Of a DNA stretch of 39,160 nt, positions 25,627-33,823 are shown piece after piece; positions within the stretch are counted from its first letter, which is position 1, and the number at the start of each line of letters is the position of its first letter. The stretch comes from an uncultured Clostridia bacterium (GTDB taxonomy: Bacteria > Bacillota > Clostridia > UBA1381). The notes beneath the pieces are model-generated. The model made no database searches. It was not told the origin of the DNA and saw only the letters and a program-made list of their open reading frames with translations. The translations under genes were made by a program, and so were the position numbers. Location: NCBI GenBank assembly GCA_944393255.1, contig CALXZP010000062.1, positions 1-39,160 of the forward strand. The letters run 5' to 3'.

Positions 25627-26499
25627 TTTTGTCTTATAATCTCCGCCGTGCTCTACGGCGTATCTCCGATCCTTGCCGCTATCGCATACAGGGGCGGGAT
25701 AAATGGGATAACACTTACATTTCTGAGAAGCTCGGTATCGGTGCCGCTTCTGTTAGCTATAATATTGGCGGATAAGAGACCGCTGCGCCTCCCGAAGCGC
25801 GCCTTGGGCAGCGTCATAGCGCTGGGTGTGTTCGGCGGCGCTCTGCCGATACTTCTGCTTTATTTATCGTATAATTTTATATCCACAGGTCTTGCCACAA
25901 CGCTGCATTTCATATATCCGATTGTAACGGTCCTGGCATCGGCGGTCATATACCATGAAAGGATGCCGCGTATAATGCTGAGCGCGGTAGTGCTTGTGAC
26001 GGTAGGGATATTCATGTTCAGCGATATCGATGCGAGATCCGACAAGGCCGGGATAATACTGGCTCTGCTTTCAGGACTTTTCTACAGCTTTTATGTGATC
26101 TATATCGACCGTTCCGGGCTTGACAGGCTCGATTATATGGTTCTGACTTTTTACGTAATGCTTATCATGAGCGCGGCCACGTTTATTTTCGGGCTGGCGA
26201 CAGGCAGTCTGTCGTTCGATTTTTCGCCGCTGTCATGGAGCGTTTCCGTTGTTATATCACTTATGGTCACGCTCGGAGCTATGCCGCTGTTTCAGGCGGG
26301 GATAAGATACGAGGGCGCATCCGCTGCCGGGATACTATCTACGGTCGAGCCTGTAACAAGCGTTGCGCTCGGCGCACTGTTCCTCGGCGAGCGTGTGGAA
26401 ACGGGTCAGCTCATGGGCGCTGGGATGATACTGTTCGGGGTAATACTTGCAGAGCGCGGTCTTAGAAAAAAAGAGGAAGACGCCGCAGCTCTGCACTGA
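25612..26499 (+). CDS. EamA/DMT-family transporter
   Basis: 295-residue permease of the drug/metabolite transporter superfamily with ten predicted membrane helices in two EamA repeats (about 5-135 and 145-285). Typical residues are visible: an N-terminal half ending at the YHERMPRIM element and a C-terminal GILSTVEPVTSVALGALFLGERV. Substrate unknown. It starts with GTG, GGAG 8 nt upstream, inside a 9-bp hairpin loop. It converges on spoIIP with only 5 bp between the stops. Confidence 0.88.
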   Translation: MSKGKFCLIISAVLYGVSPILAAIAYRGGINGITLTFLRSSVSVPLLLAIILADKRPLRLPKRALGSVIALGVFGGALPILLLYLSYNFISTGLATTLHFIYPIVTVLASAVIYHERMPRIMLSAVVLVTVGIFMFSDIDARSDKAGIILALLSGLFYSFYVIYIDRSGLDRLDYMVLTFYVMLIMSAATFIFGLATGSLSFDFSPLSWSVSVVISLMVTLGAMPLFQAGIRYEGASAAGILSTVEPVTSVALGALFLGERVETGQLMGAGMILFGVILAERGLRKKEEDAAALH

Positions 26500-26504
26500 A
26501 AGCT

Positions 26505-27686
26505 TTATCCGTTGAGCAGGGCGGCGGCGATAGCGTCGGCTATATATACCGCCGCCGTCTTTGCCTCGGCGAGGCTGTTCCCGTTGCTTCCCACCTCTAG
26601 AAGGAGGCTTCCGCGTGTGACGTGCATGTTAAATCTTTCGCGGCGCAGGTTTATAGGGCGCATCATTCCCGGGTACATCAGCTCTGCGGCGTTCTGCACC
26701 TTGGCGGCCAGCGTGAGGTTGTCGCGCCAATACGGATGGTACAGCCCCATGCTGTCAGTGCCGATAACGAGCATGACCTGCGCAGTCTCTTCTCCGTTCA
26801 CCTCTGCGCAAACGCGCAGCTTTGAACCGTCGTTATAGATATAAGCATCGCGGTGTACGTCAAGAACAACCTTGATCGACGGATATTGTTCTATATTTTT
26901 GTTTATGGTCTCAAGCGTACGCGTGTATGCGCTTTGGTATGTAGGGTAGTCGTGTATGGTCGTGTCGTGTATCGTTTGTATACCGTGCGCTTCAAGCGTC
27001 TGCGCGATGATATCTCCCACGGCGCACATGTTTTGATCCGGATTTGTTGTCCGTTCCGATTCACCGCTCATAGCGTCTCCGTCGTAGCATTCTGTCGTGT
27101 GAGTATGTACGATAAGTACCTCCGGGGCGTCGAGGGTCAGCTTTGAAGCAAGCTCGCCTGCGCACATCGCATCAATGTCTACGCTGTAGTTTGTCGCATT
27201 GTTTATCTCTAAGCCTGCCGACGCGGTTATTTCCTCGTGTGAAGGAAGCTTTGAGGCTGCGCTTTTTATTATATCCTGCTTTTGATCCTGTTCTTGTCCA
27301 TGCTCCGGGGATGGAACGGGATCGCTTTCATTTTCCGTATCCGCTTCCGGACGCTCTGAACTGCCGGGCTGACCTGCCGCTTCAAGGACTGCCGAGGAGC
27401 TTTCTATTATCGTGTCCGGCTTGTCTGCGTCAAAGCCGAATATACGCTTGATCATATCGCCTATTCCGGAGCCGCCGTCATTCTCCGGGAGTCCGTCGTC
27501 AAGGATATCCTTATATAGCTCGTCTTCCGCCGGAGAATAGGCTGTCACGGCCTCCTGCTCCGCAGGCTCCGGAATGTTTTTGACAATTGCCGCCGTGCCG
27601 AGCGAGAACGCCGCAATGACCGCCGCCGCCGCTGCGGCGCGGTATATACCCTTTTTAGTTATTACGTAAGTCCTGAATTTTCTCAT
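26505..27686 (-). CDS. spoIIP: Stage II sporulation protein P
   Basis: Peptidoglycan amidase/endopeptidase that with SpoIID and SpoIIM drives engulfment during sporulation. 393 residues: short basic N-terminus, a membrane anchor (about 14-34), a Glu/Asp/Pro-rich extracytoplasmic linker (to about 160) and the C-terminal SpoIIP domain with the metal-binding EVLIVHTHTTECYD and VVLDVHRDAY motifs, and RGSLLLEVGSNGNSLAEAKTA. AAAGGA 8 nt upstream of the ATG. No clear sigma-A promoter is seen on this strand; sporulation-sigma control would be expected. It is divergent from hydE. Its presence indicates a spore-forming lineage. Confidence 0.93.
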   Translation of the reverse strand: MRKFRTYVITKKGIYRAAAAAAVIAAFSLGTAAIVKNIPEPAEQEAVTAYSPAEDELYKDILDDGLPENDGGSGIGDMIKRIFGFDADKPDTIIESSSAVLEAAGQPGSSERPEADTENESDPVPSPEHGQEQDQKQDIIKSAASKLPSHEEITASAGLEINNATNYSVDIDAMCAGELASKLTLDAPEVLIVHTHTTECYDGDAMSGESERTTNPDQNMCAVGDIIAQTLEAHGIQTIHDTTIHDYPTYQSAYTRTLETINKNIEQYPSIKVVLDVHRDAYIYNDGSKLRVCAEVNGEETAQVMLVIGTDSMGLYHPYWRDNLTLAAKVQNAAELMYPGMMRPINLRRERFNMHVTRGSLLLEVGSNGNSLAEAKTAAVYIADAIAAALLNG

Positions 27687-27749
27687 AACTCTTGTCCTTT
27701 CATGTTTGCTTGCCTAAGTTATAATACGTTGCGGACAGTCAATTTATGC

Positions 27750-27778
27750 TTGATTATTTCATTCAATTATAGTATAAT
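27750..27778 (+). promoter_or_regulatory. Sigma-A promoter of hydE
   Basis: TTGATT (27750-27755), 17-bp spacer, TATAAT (27773-27778), in the divergent spoIIP-hydE interval. Confidence 0.8.
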
Positions 27779-27822
27779 AAAGATAATAGTCAGATGATCG
27801 CAGAGACAGAGGGGAGAATGAG

Positions 27823-28890
27823 ATGGACGTCCGTTCAATGACGAAACGTGAGCTTAGCGAATACATAGAAGCGAACAGGGATGCGCCGGATCCCGCGCTG
27901 CTCTCGGAGGCAGCCGGACTGCGGGATGAATATTACGGCAGACGTATATTTGTGCGCGGGCTTATAGAGTTCACGAACTGCTGCCGAAACAACTGTTTGT
28001 ACTGCGGTATACGCAGCGCTAACAGGGGTATTAACCGTTACAGACTCACAAAGGAAGAGATATTGGAATGTGTAAAAGAGGGGCGCAGGCTCGGTCTCGG
28101 CACGTTTGTTCTGCAGGGCGGAGAGGACGCGCATTACACGGATGACGTGCTTTGCGGCATCATACGTTCCATAAAAGAATATGCGCCGGACTGCGCGGTC
28201 ACCCTTTCGGTCGGAGAGCGGAGCTATGAAAGCTATAAAAGGCTTAAGGACGCCGGCGCGGACAGATATCTGCTCAGACACGAGACGGCGGATAAGGCGC
28301 ATTACGGGCTTCTGCATCCAAAAGAAATGTTGTTCGGGAACAGGGTGAGATGTCTGTACGACCTTCGCTCGCTCGGATATCAGGTGGGCGCCGGGTTTAT
28401 GGTCGGCTCCCCGTATCAGACGAGCGAAACTCTCGCTGAGGATCTGCTGTTTCTTAAGCGGCTCGAGCCGCATATGGTAGGTATAGGCCCTTTTATACCC
28501 CAGGCGGCAACTCCGTTCGGGGATAAGAGGGGCGGTACGCTCGGACTGACGCTGACAATGCTTGCTCTCACAAGGCTCATGCTTCCGCGTACTCTTATCC
28601 CGGCGACTACGGCGCTCGGAACGATAGACAGCCGCGGCAGGGAAAAAGGCTTCGGCGCGGGAGCGAACGTTGTTATGCCAAACCTTTCGCCGAGGGAGCG
28701 CAGGGGCGACTACGCTTTGTACGATAATAAGCTGTGCACAGGCGCGGAGGCTGCCGAAAGCATAGATCAGCTGCGCGCGCTTATAGAGGACGCCGGATAT
28801 ACTATGGATACGGGCAGGGGAGACTCGCTTGTTGAAGCGGTGCGAAGCGACAGAAAAGGAAAGGACAAAGTATATGAGTATAAACAGTAA
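27823..28890 (+). CDS. hydE: [FeFe]-hydrogenase H-cluster radical SAM maturase HydE
   Basis: Radical SAM enzyme that makes part of the [2Fe] subcluster of [FeFe]-hydrogenase. The 355-residue protein has the CX3CX2C iron-sulfur motif at C54, C58, C61 in EFTNCCRNNCLYCGIR, the GLGTFVLQGGED motif and HETADKAHYGLLHP. Length and motifs match HydE better than BioB or PylB. GGGGAG lies 6 nt before the ATG. hydF, hydG and the hydrogenase are not in the window; it implies fermentative H2 metabolism. Its end overlaps the CpXC gene by 17 nt. Confidence 0.88.
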   Translation: MDVRSMTKRELSEYIEANRDAPDPALLSEAAGLRDEYYGRRIFVRGLIEFTNCCRNNCLYCGIRSANRGINRYRLTKEEILECVKEGRRLGLGTFVLQGGEDAHYTDDVLCGIIRSIKEYAPDCAVTLSVGERSYESYKRLKDAGADRYLLRHETADKAHYGLLHPKEMLFGNRVRCLYDLRSLGYQVGAGFMVGSPYQTSETLAEDLLFLKRLEPHMVGIGPFIPQAATPFGDKRGGTLGLTLTMLALTRLMLPRTLIPATTALGTIDSRGREKGFGAGANVVMPNLSPRERRGDYALYDNKLCTGAEAAESIDQLRALIEDAGYTMDTGRGDSLVEAVRSDRKGKDKVYEYKQ

Positions 28891-29545
28891 ACGATCCGTA
28901 AAATGCCCGCAGTGCGGACAGATGTCGGAAGTCACAGTCTGGAATTCGATAACGGTGAATGACAGCCCCGATCTGAAAGAAGATCTGCTTTCGGGCGGAA
29001 TTAATATGTTCAGGTGCGCGTCATGCGGCTATGCGGCGCTCATGCCTGAGCCTATGCTGTATCACGACAGCGGCAGAAAGCTGATGATATCATTCTCGCC
29101 GACGAACGAAGCGGCGGTAAGACAGCAGCTTTTCGATAATATAAGAAAATCATCGCGCGAGTCGGGAGAACTGCAGAAGCTGACGGGCTATAATCTGAGA
29201 TTTGTGACCGACCTTAACGAGCTTTTGGAAAAGATACTTATCTTTGATAACGAGCTGAACGATAAGGTCATAGAGCTGATAAAGCTTATGATACTTTCGC
29301 AGGATATAGACAAGTCGGAGCAGCGGGTATGCAGGTTCGGAAAATATGAAAACGGAGCTATAGAGTTTATGATACACGATCATATCGAAAACCGGATATA
29401 CACATCGTCCGTGCCTGAGGAGACGTATGACAGGCTTTTTAACAGTCTGATGGAATCGGGCGTTAAACCGTATTCGTTCGACTGGGAGGCTGTGGACGGA
29501 ACATATGCTACAAGGCTTCTGAACGGATTTAACAATCATTTTTAA
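28874..29545 (+). CDS. CpXC-domain protein
   Basis: 223-residue protein with an N-terminal four-cysteine zinc-binding module, C11-PQ-C14 and C48-AS-C51, matching the CpXC domain (PF14353), which is widespread in Clostridia and of unknown function. The rest is mixed alpha/beta with many charged residues and no membrane segment. The ATG lies within the end of hydE, with AAAGGA about 9 nt upstream. Translational coupling with hydE may hint at a shared process, though CpXC proteins occur in many contexts. Confidence 0.75.
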   Translation: MSINSKRSVKCPQCGQMSEVTVWNSITVNDSPDLKEDLLSGGINMFRCASCGYAALMPEPMLYHDSGRKLMISFSPTNEAAVRQQLFDNIRKSSRESGELQKLTGYNLRFVTDLNELLEKILIFDNELNDKVIELIKLMILSQDIDKSEQRVCRFGKYENGAIEFMIHDHIENRIYTSSVPEETYDRLFNSLMESGVKPYSFDWEAVDGTYATRLLNGFNNHF

Positions 29546-29588
29546 ATACAGTGAAAATCTAAATCGGATAAAATAAGCAGGTGATGAT

Positions 29589-30458
29589 TTGAAGGATATA
29601 ACGGCAGGAACAAAGAAATTAGGTATTATAGGCTGTCCTGTGGAGCACAGCTTTTCGCCCGTGATGCATAATTATATTTCGGAAAGAATGGGAGCCGACT
29701 ACGTATATGCGGGCTACCATGTAGAGCCTGAAAATATCGGCGATGCGGTGCGCGGAATGAGAGCGCTCGGCATCTCAGGAATGAACGTGACAGCTCCGCA
29801 TAAGCGGGCTGTGATGGAGTATCTTGACGAGACAGACGGGCGCGCGCAGCGTCTGGGCTCGGTCAACACCATAGTAAACCGAGGCGGAGTGCTGAAGGGC
29901 TATAATACCGACAGCGACGGTTTTTATATGGCGCTTGATAAGGCTGGGATCGCGGTGAACGGAAAGCATATACTCGTCATAGGCTGCGGGGGCGTTGTAA
30001 GACCAACTCTGATACGGCTTATAGAGGCGGAGCCGGAAACCGTAACGGTGATAAACAGGACGGCTTCAAAGGCCGAGGCTCTGACGGAAGCGCTGCGCTG
30101 CGAGACAGGGTTTGAGATAAAGACCGAGATAGACCGGAGCAGCTTTGACATCGTTATAAACACTACCTCGGCAGGTATGGAGCCGCAGGAAAACGTTTTG
30201 CCGACAGATTCGATAAGCGGTGTGAACGTTCTCGAGCTTATAAACGAAAATACCGCGGCGGTCGATATGATATATAACCCGCCGAAAACGCGGTTTCTTG
30301 CGGAGGCGGAAAAACGCGGGGCAAAGATACTGAACGGGCTGGATATGCTCATATATCAGGGTCTGATCGCATACGAGCTGTTTACCGGGATAAAGCTCCC
30401 GGACGATATGGCGGAGCTGATCCGGCGCGATGTGTTCGGCGCGGAAAGGGGAGTATGA
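29589..30458 (+). CDS. aroE: Shikimate dehydrogenase
   Basis: NADPH-dependent reduction of 3-dehydroshikimate in aromatic amino acid synthesis. 289 residues with the shikimate-binding HSFSPVMHN motif (20-28), the catalytic pair K72 (NVTAPHK) and D108 (GYNTDSDG), an NADP-binding GCGGVVR loop (132-138, a variant of the usual GAGGAAR) and the C-terminal GLDMLIYQG. It starts with TTG; AGGTGA at 29579-29584 is the only good ribosome binding site. aroK follows directly, making a shikimate-pathway pair. Confidence 0.93.
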   Translation: MKDITAGTKKLGIIGCPVEHSFSPVMHNYISERMGADYVYAGYHVEPENIGDAVRGMRALGISGMNVTAPHKRAVMEYLDETDGRAQRLGSVNTIVNRGGVLKGYNTDSDGFYMALDKAGIAVNGKHILVIGCGGVVRPTLIRLIEAEPETVTVINRTASKAEALTEALRCETGFEIKTEIDRSSFDIVINTTSAGMEPQENVLPTDSISGVNVLELINENTAAVDMIYNPPKTRFLAEAEKRGAKILNGLDMLIYQGLIAYELFTGIKLPDDMAELIRRDVFGAERGV

Positions 30459-30459
30459 T

Positions 30460-30978
30460 ATGAATATTGTGCTTACCGGTTTTATGGCGTCGGGAAAAAC
30501 GGAGATATCAAAGGCGATATCGAGACTGTCTGACTATAAGCTCGCGGATACTGACGATATGATAGTTCAGCGCGAGAGAAAGACGATAAATGAGATATTC
30601 GCGGAGGCAGGCGAGGACGGATTTAGAAAAATAGAGCATGAGATAGTCCTTGAAGCCGCAAAGCTTGACGGATACGTTATCGCCACCGGCGGAGGGGCGG
30701 TCTTGAACAGCGGGAATATAGCGGCGCTCCGCAGAAACGGCGTCATAGTGAATTTATCGCCCGATTTTAGTGTTATAAGATCGCGTCTGCAGGCTGCAAG
30801 GGACAGCCGGCCGCTCTTGAGAGACGGAGATATAGAAAGTATACATAAGAGATTTCGCGACAGGCTTCCGTTTTATGCCGACTGCGATATTTCGGTGAAG
30901 GTAGTAAACGGAAAAACGCCTGAACAGTATGCGCGTGAAATACTAAATCTGTGTGAAGGGAGGGATGCTTCCTTATGA
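30460..30978 (+). CDS. aroK: Shikimate kinase
   Basis: ATP-dependent 3-phosphorylation of shikimate, next step after AroE. 172 residues with the P-loop GFMASGKT (7-14), the shikimate-binding DTDDMI (about 30-35), the GGGAV motif (about 76-80) and the lid RLQAARDSRPLL. The ATG at 30460 follows AAAGGGGAG by about 7 nt; longer in-frame extensions into aroE lack a site. Its stop overlaps the rrf2-type gene (ATGA). Confidence 0.92.
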   Translation: MNIVLTGFMASGKTEISKAISRLSDYKLADTDDMIVQRERKTINEIFAEAGEDGFRKIEHEIVLEAAKLDGYVIATGGGAVLNSGNIAALRRNGVIVNLSPDFSVIRSRLQAARDSRPLLRDGDIESIHKRFRDRLPFYADCDISVKVVNGKTPEQYAREILNLCEGRDASL

Positions 30979-31376
30979 AAATAACGAGAGAAGCCGATTA
31001 TGCGCTCAGGATAGTCGCAATGCTTGCCAAAAGCGATAAGCAGGTGGAAGCAAAGGTGATCGCCGAGAAGAACGATATACCGTACAGATTTACTTTGAAA
31101 ATACTGAGGAAGATAGTTCAGGCAGGTTATCTGAGATCCTTCCGCGGCGTGAACGGCGGGTATATGCTGAGCAAAAAGCCGTCGGAGATAACGTTTAGGA
31201 ATATCATAGAGGTGATAGACGGAGAGATTACGCTTAACGTATGCCTCGGAGAGAACGGCTGCTGCTCAAGCAACGGCAAGTGCGCGCTGAAGCAGAAGCT
31301 TAAGAAGGTGCAGGATATAATAACGAGCGAGCTTGACGATATCACATTTGAGGACGTAATAAAGGATATGCAGTAA
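30975..31376 (+). CDS. Rrf2/IscR-family transcriptional regulator
   Basis: 133-residue winged-helix repressor-like protein. It has the family start MKITREADYALRIVAMLA, an HTH (about 25-55), the wing motif SFRGVNGGYMLSKKP and a C-terminal cysteine cluster C90, C96, C97, C103, as in Fe-S-binding IscR/NsrR-type members (three ligand cysteines). It is probably a redox, iron-sulfur or NO sensor; targets unknown. It overlaps aroK by 4 bp, an unusual partner, and no cysteine desulfurase or scaffold gene is nearby. Confidence 0.9.
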   Translation: MKITREADYALRIVAMLAKSDKQVEAKVIAEKNDIPYRFTLKILRKIVQAGYLRSFRGVNGGYMLSKKPSEITFRNIIEVIDGEITLNVCLGENGCCSSNGKCALKQKLKKVQDIITSELDDITFEDVIKDMQ

Positions 31377-31422
31377 AAAAACAGGCAGACCATGATAAAA
31401 TTCACGGTCTGCCTGCTTTTTT
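31375..31422. terminator. Bidirectional terminator between convergent genes
   Basis: CAGGCAGACC (31382-31391) pairs with GGTCTGCCTG (31406-31415), flanked by an A7 run on the left and a T6 run (31417-31422) on the right, so it works on both strands. It ends the rrf2-type gene (+) and the secreted copper-amine-oxidase-domain gene (-). Confidence 0.92.
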
Positions 31423-32731
31423 ATTCGGTAATATCTTCTGTCTCCGTGCCGGAAGCATCCGGTTCGGAGCCTGTATCGGTATTTTCAGCATCCTGCGCAG
31501 ATCCGTCCTGAGCCGCATCTGCGGAAGGAGCCGCGCTGTCTGAGGGGGATACCGTATCCGGCTCCGCTGCGTCCGCCGTGTTAGTGTCGGATGCTGCTGC
31601 CGGAGCATTAGCTGTAACGTCGATATATCCGCCGTAGGATATGCGAAGCGTTACTTCATTCCATTGATCCCTCGCACCGAACAGATAGAATTTGGTATCG
31701 CACGCATAGTACGGAGTCTGATCGGGGATAACGGAGGTGAAATCCGCCGTTATATATGATCTTGCCGTATCGAACGAATAGTTTTCTATGTTCTTTATCG
31801 TTTCAGCGTCATATTTGTAAGCATTTGAAGCGTCACAGTTTATATATACGGTCTTTGTGTCGCCGTCCCATGTAACATCTGCACCGAACGCTTCCGAAAC
31901 GACGCGCAGCGGCACATATGAGCTTGACTCTATTATTACCGGCTGCAGCTCTGTTATGGAAATATCGGAATAGCTCGATGATGAAGTGTCTGCGCCGTCC
32001 CACTTCTTAAGAGACCATACATTGTAGCCGGTCTCGTTAAAGGTCCTTGCAAACTGAACTATTGTCGAATTTTTTGTACAGGTTATGGACTGCGCTTTAA
32101 GGATACTTGTTTTCTGATATTCATCCCAGTATACGTTTATGCCCATGCTGTCGAAAACGCTTCTCAGAGGTACGTATGTATGGTCGTCAAGTATCACCGG
32201 GCTTATACCGTTCGGGAAGCTGACCGTTTCATTGTTCAGAACAACGGAAACTCCGGAACCGGGCGAGGGAGTCGTATTTGTAAACGTCGGAGGCTGCGAC
32301 GGCGCGGAATACGGATCGAGCTCGAACTGAGGATACATTATACCGTCAAACAGATGCTGACCCTGATCCGAATCGCATGAAAGCTTTACACACCAGCTGT
32401 CCAGCGTTATGCTCATGGTGCCGTCGGAAACATAGCTGCCGTCCTGATAGCTCACTGTGAACCTTACCGTTCCTATATTATCGTTCATAACGCCATCATA
32501 GCATGTGTAAATAAGCTGCTCATTATTGTTTTTAACAAATCTGAAACTGACAGACACGGATGAGTCCGTGCAGCTGAGTATATCAAGACTTGCAAAGTTA
32601 TCACTTGTCGCCCCCGCAGACAGATACGAGCCTGCAAAAGCCTCGTTCACAAATGTATTCGCATGTACCGGCTGCATTACCGATACCGCAGCCGTGACCG
32701 CTGCAGCGATAGCTGCTGTTTTCTTAAACAT
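31421..32731 (-). CDS. Secreted copper amine oxidase N-terminal domain protein with acidic tail
   Basis: 436-residue exported protein. A signal peptide (MFKKTAAIAAAVTAAVSVMQ, likely cleaved after VHA) precedes a beta-rich N-terminal region (about 25-155). A PF07833 domain follows, with two halves (DDHTYVPLRSVFDSMGINVYW and SSYVPLRVVSEAFGADVTW) separated by an insertion. The last 60 residues are low complexity, rich in Asp, Glu, Ser, Ala and Pro. The start at 32731 is chosen because GGAGTGGGAG lies just upstream and the signal peptide begins there. Probably cell-surface or secreted; function unknown. A one-domain paralogue is at 16862-17290. Confidence 0.85.
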   Translation of the reverse strand: MFKKTAAIAAAVTAAVSVMQPVHANTFVNEAFAGSYLSAGATSDNFASLDILSCTDSSVSVSFRFVKNNNEQLIYTCYDGVMNDNIGTVRFTVSYQDGSYVSDGTMSITLDSWCVKLSCDSDQGQHLFDGIMYPQFELDPYSAPSQPPTFTNTTPSPGSGVSVVLNNETVSFPNGISPVILDDHTYVPLRSVFDSMGINVYWDEYQKTSILKAQSITCTKNSTIVQFARTFNETGYNVWSLKKWDGADTSSSSYSDISITELQPVIIESSSYVPLRVVSEAFGADVTWDGDTKTVYINCDASNAYKYDAETIKNIENYSFDTARSYITADFTSVIPDQTPYYACDTKFYLFGARDQWNEVTLRISYGGYIDVTANAPAAASDTNTADAAEPDTVSPSDSAAPSADAAQDGSAQDAENTDTGSEPDASGTETEDITE

Positions 32732-32774
32732 TTTCTCCCACTCCTTTTTTACCTGTACAAATATACGCCGTAAA

Positions 32775-32808
32775 TAACGGAGCACTGCCCAAAGGCGGCG
32801 CTCCGTTA
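32775..32808 (-). terminator. Candidate terminator after fba
   Basis: On the minus strand TAACGGAGC and GCTCCGTTA form a 9-bp stem with an inner GCC/GGC stem. It lies 27 bp past the fba stop. The tail (TTTACGG) is poor in U, so efficiency is uncertain. Confidence 0.5.
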
Positions 32809-32835
32809 CAGCTGTTGTCCTTCGTCTAAAAACCG

Positions 32836-33699
32836 TTACGCCTTGTTGACCGAGCCGAAAAGCTCCATTTTTTCTTTTACTATCGTCTTTATGCCCTCGA
32901 AGCCCGGTGCAAGAAGCTTTCTCGGATCGAAGCCCTTGCCGACGAGATCCTTGCCCTCTTCAATGTATTTTCTCGTAGCTTCCTGGAAATAGAGCTGGCA
33001 CTCCGTGTTCACGTTTATCTTTGCAACGCCGAGCGATATTGCTGTTTTGATCATATCGGCAGGGATACCCGTGCCGCCGTGGAGAACGAGCGGGAGGTCG
33101 CCTATAAGATCCTTTATCTTTGCAAGAGCGTCAAAATCAAGCCCCTTCCAGTTTTCAGGGTATTTACCGTGGATGTTGCCTATGCCTGCCGCAAGGAAGT
33201 CAACGCCGAGATCAGCTATGCGCTTGCACTCTTCCGGATCGGCTATCTCGCCTGCGCCTACAACGCCGTCTTCTTCACCGCCGATCGAGCCTACCTCAGC
33301 TTCGATTGAAAGTCCCATGTTGTGCGCGGCATGAACGAGCTCAGTTGTCTTTGCTACATTCTCATCTATCGGGAAATGCGAGCCGTCGAACATGATCGAC
33401 GAGAACCCTGCCTTTATACATTTATAGCAACCCTCATATGTTCCGTGATCGAGATGGAGCGCTACCGGAACAGTGATCCCGAGCGATTCTATCATTGCCT
33501 TTACCATAGCCGCAACTGTGCCGAAGCCGGTCATATATTTGCCTGCTCCCTCCGATACGCCCAGGATAACAGGCGAATTGTTCTCCTGTGCGGTCAAAAG
33601 AACGGCTTTTGTCCATTCAAGGTTATTGATATTGAACTGGCCTACGGCGTAGTGCCCCTCCACCGCTTTCTTTAACATTTCTGTTGCTGTTACTAACAT
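32836..33699 (-). CDS. fba: Class II fructose-bisphosphate aldolase
   Basis: Zinc-dependent aldolase of glycolysis/gluconeogenesis, cleaving fructose 1,6-bisphosphate to DHAP and glyceraldehyde 3-phosphate. 287 residues with the start MLVTATEMLKKAVEGHYAVG, the D84/H85 motif VALHLDHG, GSIGGEEDGV with a metal-ligand Glu, GNIHGKYP and VLHGGTGIP with zinc His. Size and motifs fit the type IIA/B fba of Bacillota; GatY-like tagatose specificity cannot be excluded. The ATG at 33699 has AAGGAGG 9 nt upstream, and a longer frame to 33819 is rejected. Confidence 0.93.
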   Translation of the reverse strand: MLVTATEMLKKAVEGHYAVGQFNINNLEWTKAVLLTAQENNSPVILGVSEGAGKYMTGFGTVAAMVKAMIESLGITVPVALHLDHGTYEGCYKCIKAGFSSIMFDGSHFPIDENVAKTTELVHAAHNMGLSIEAEVGSIGGEEDGVVGAGEIADPEECKRIADLGVDFLAAGIGNIHGKYPENWKGLDFDALAKIKDLIGDLPLVLHGGTGIPADMIKTAISLGVAKINVNTECQLYFQEATRKYIEEGKDLVGKGFDPRKLLAPGFEGIKTIVKEKMELFGSVNKA

Positions 33700-33734
33700 A
33701 AAATTAATCCTCCTTGGGTGTGTGTATGATTTAT

Positions 33735-33750
33735 ACAGGCTTACGCCTGT
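33735..33750 (-). promoter_or_regulatory. Hairpin in the fba leader
   Basis: ACAGGC and GCCTGT form a 6-bp stem around a TTAC loop, 36 bp upstream of the fba start and just downstream of the terminator at 33752-33778. Confidence 0.4.
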
Positions 33751-33751
33751 G

Positions 33752-33778
33752 AAAAATGCGGTGTGCTCTGCGCACCGC
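33752..33778 (-). terminator. Terminator between the zinc-ribbon gene and fba
   Basis: On the minus strand a 9-bp stem (GCGGTGCGC with GCACACCGC, loop AGA, one wobble) is followed by ATTTTT. It separates the zinc-ribbon gene from fba, or attenuates fba if transcription starts further upstream. Confidence 0.7.
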
Positions 33779-33796
33779 TGTATAATATTAAGGACG

Positions 33797-33811
33797 TCCG
33801 GAAATTCCGGA
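33797..33811. promoter_or_regulatory. Perfect 15-bp palindrome, possible operator
   Basis: TCCGGAA-A-TTCCGGA is a 7-1-7 inverted repeat between the zinc-ribbon gene stop and the fba leader. The single-base centre makes an RNA hairpin unlikely, so a DNA-binding site is the better guess. Confidence 0.35.
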
Positions 33812-33823
33812 TGCCGCAAATAT

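Noticed and set aside
27835..28935. Long minus-strand open frame opposite hydE
   Set aside because: hydE is supported by the CX3CX2C motif, promoter and ribosome binding site; the antisense frame has no family features and no start signals.
33700..33819. 40-residue N-terminal extension of the aldolase
   Set aside because: Class II aldolases begin at the MLVTATEMLK segment. AAGGAGG precedes that ATG, and the extension would traverse a terminator hairpin.
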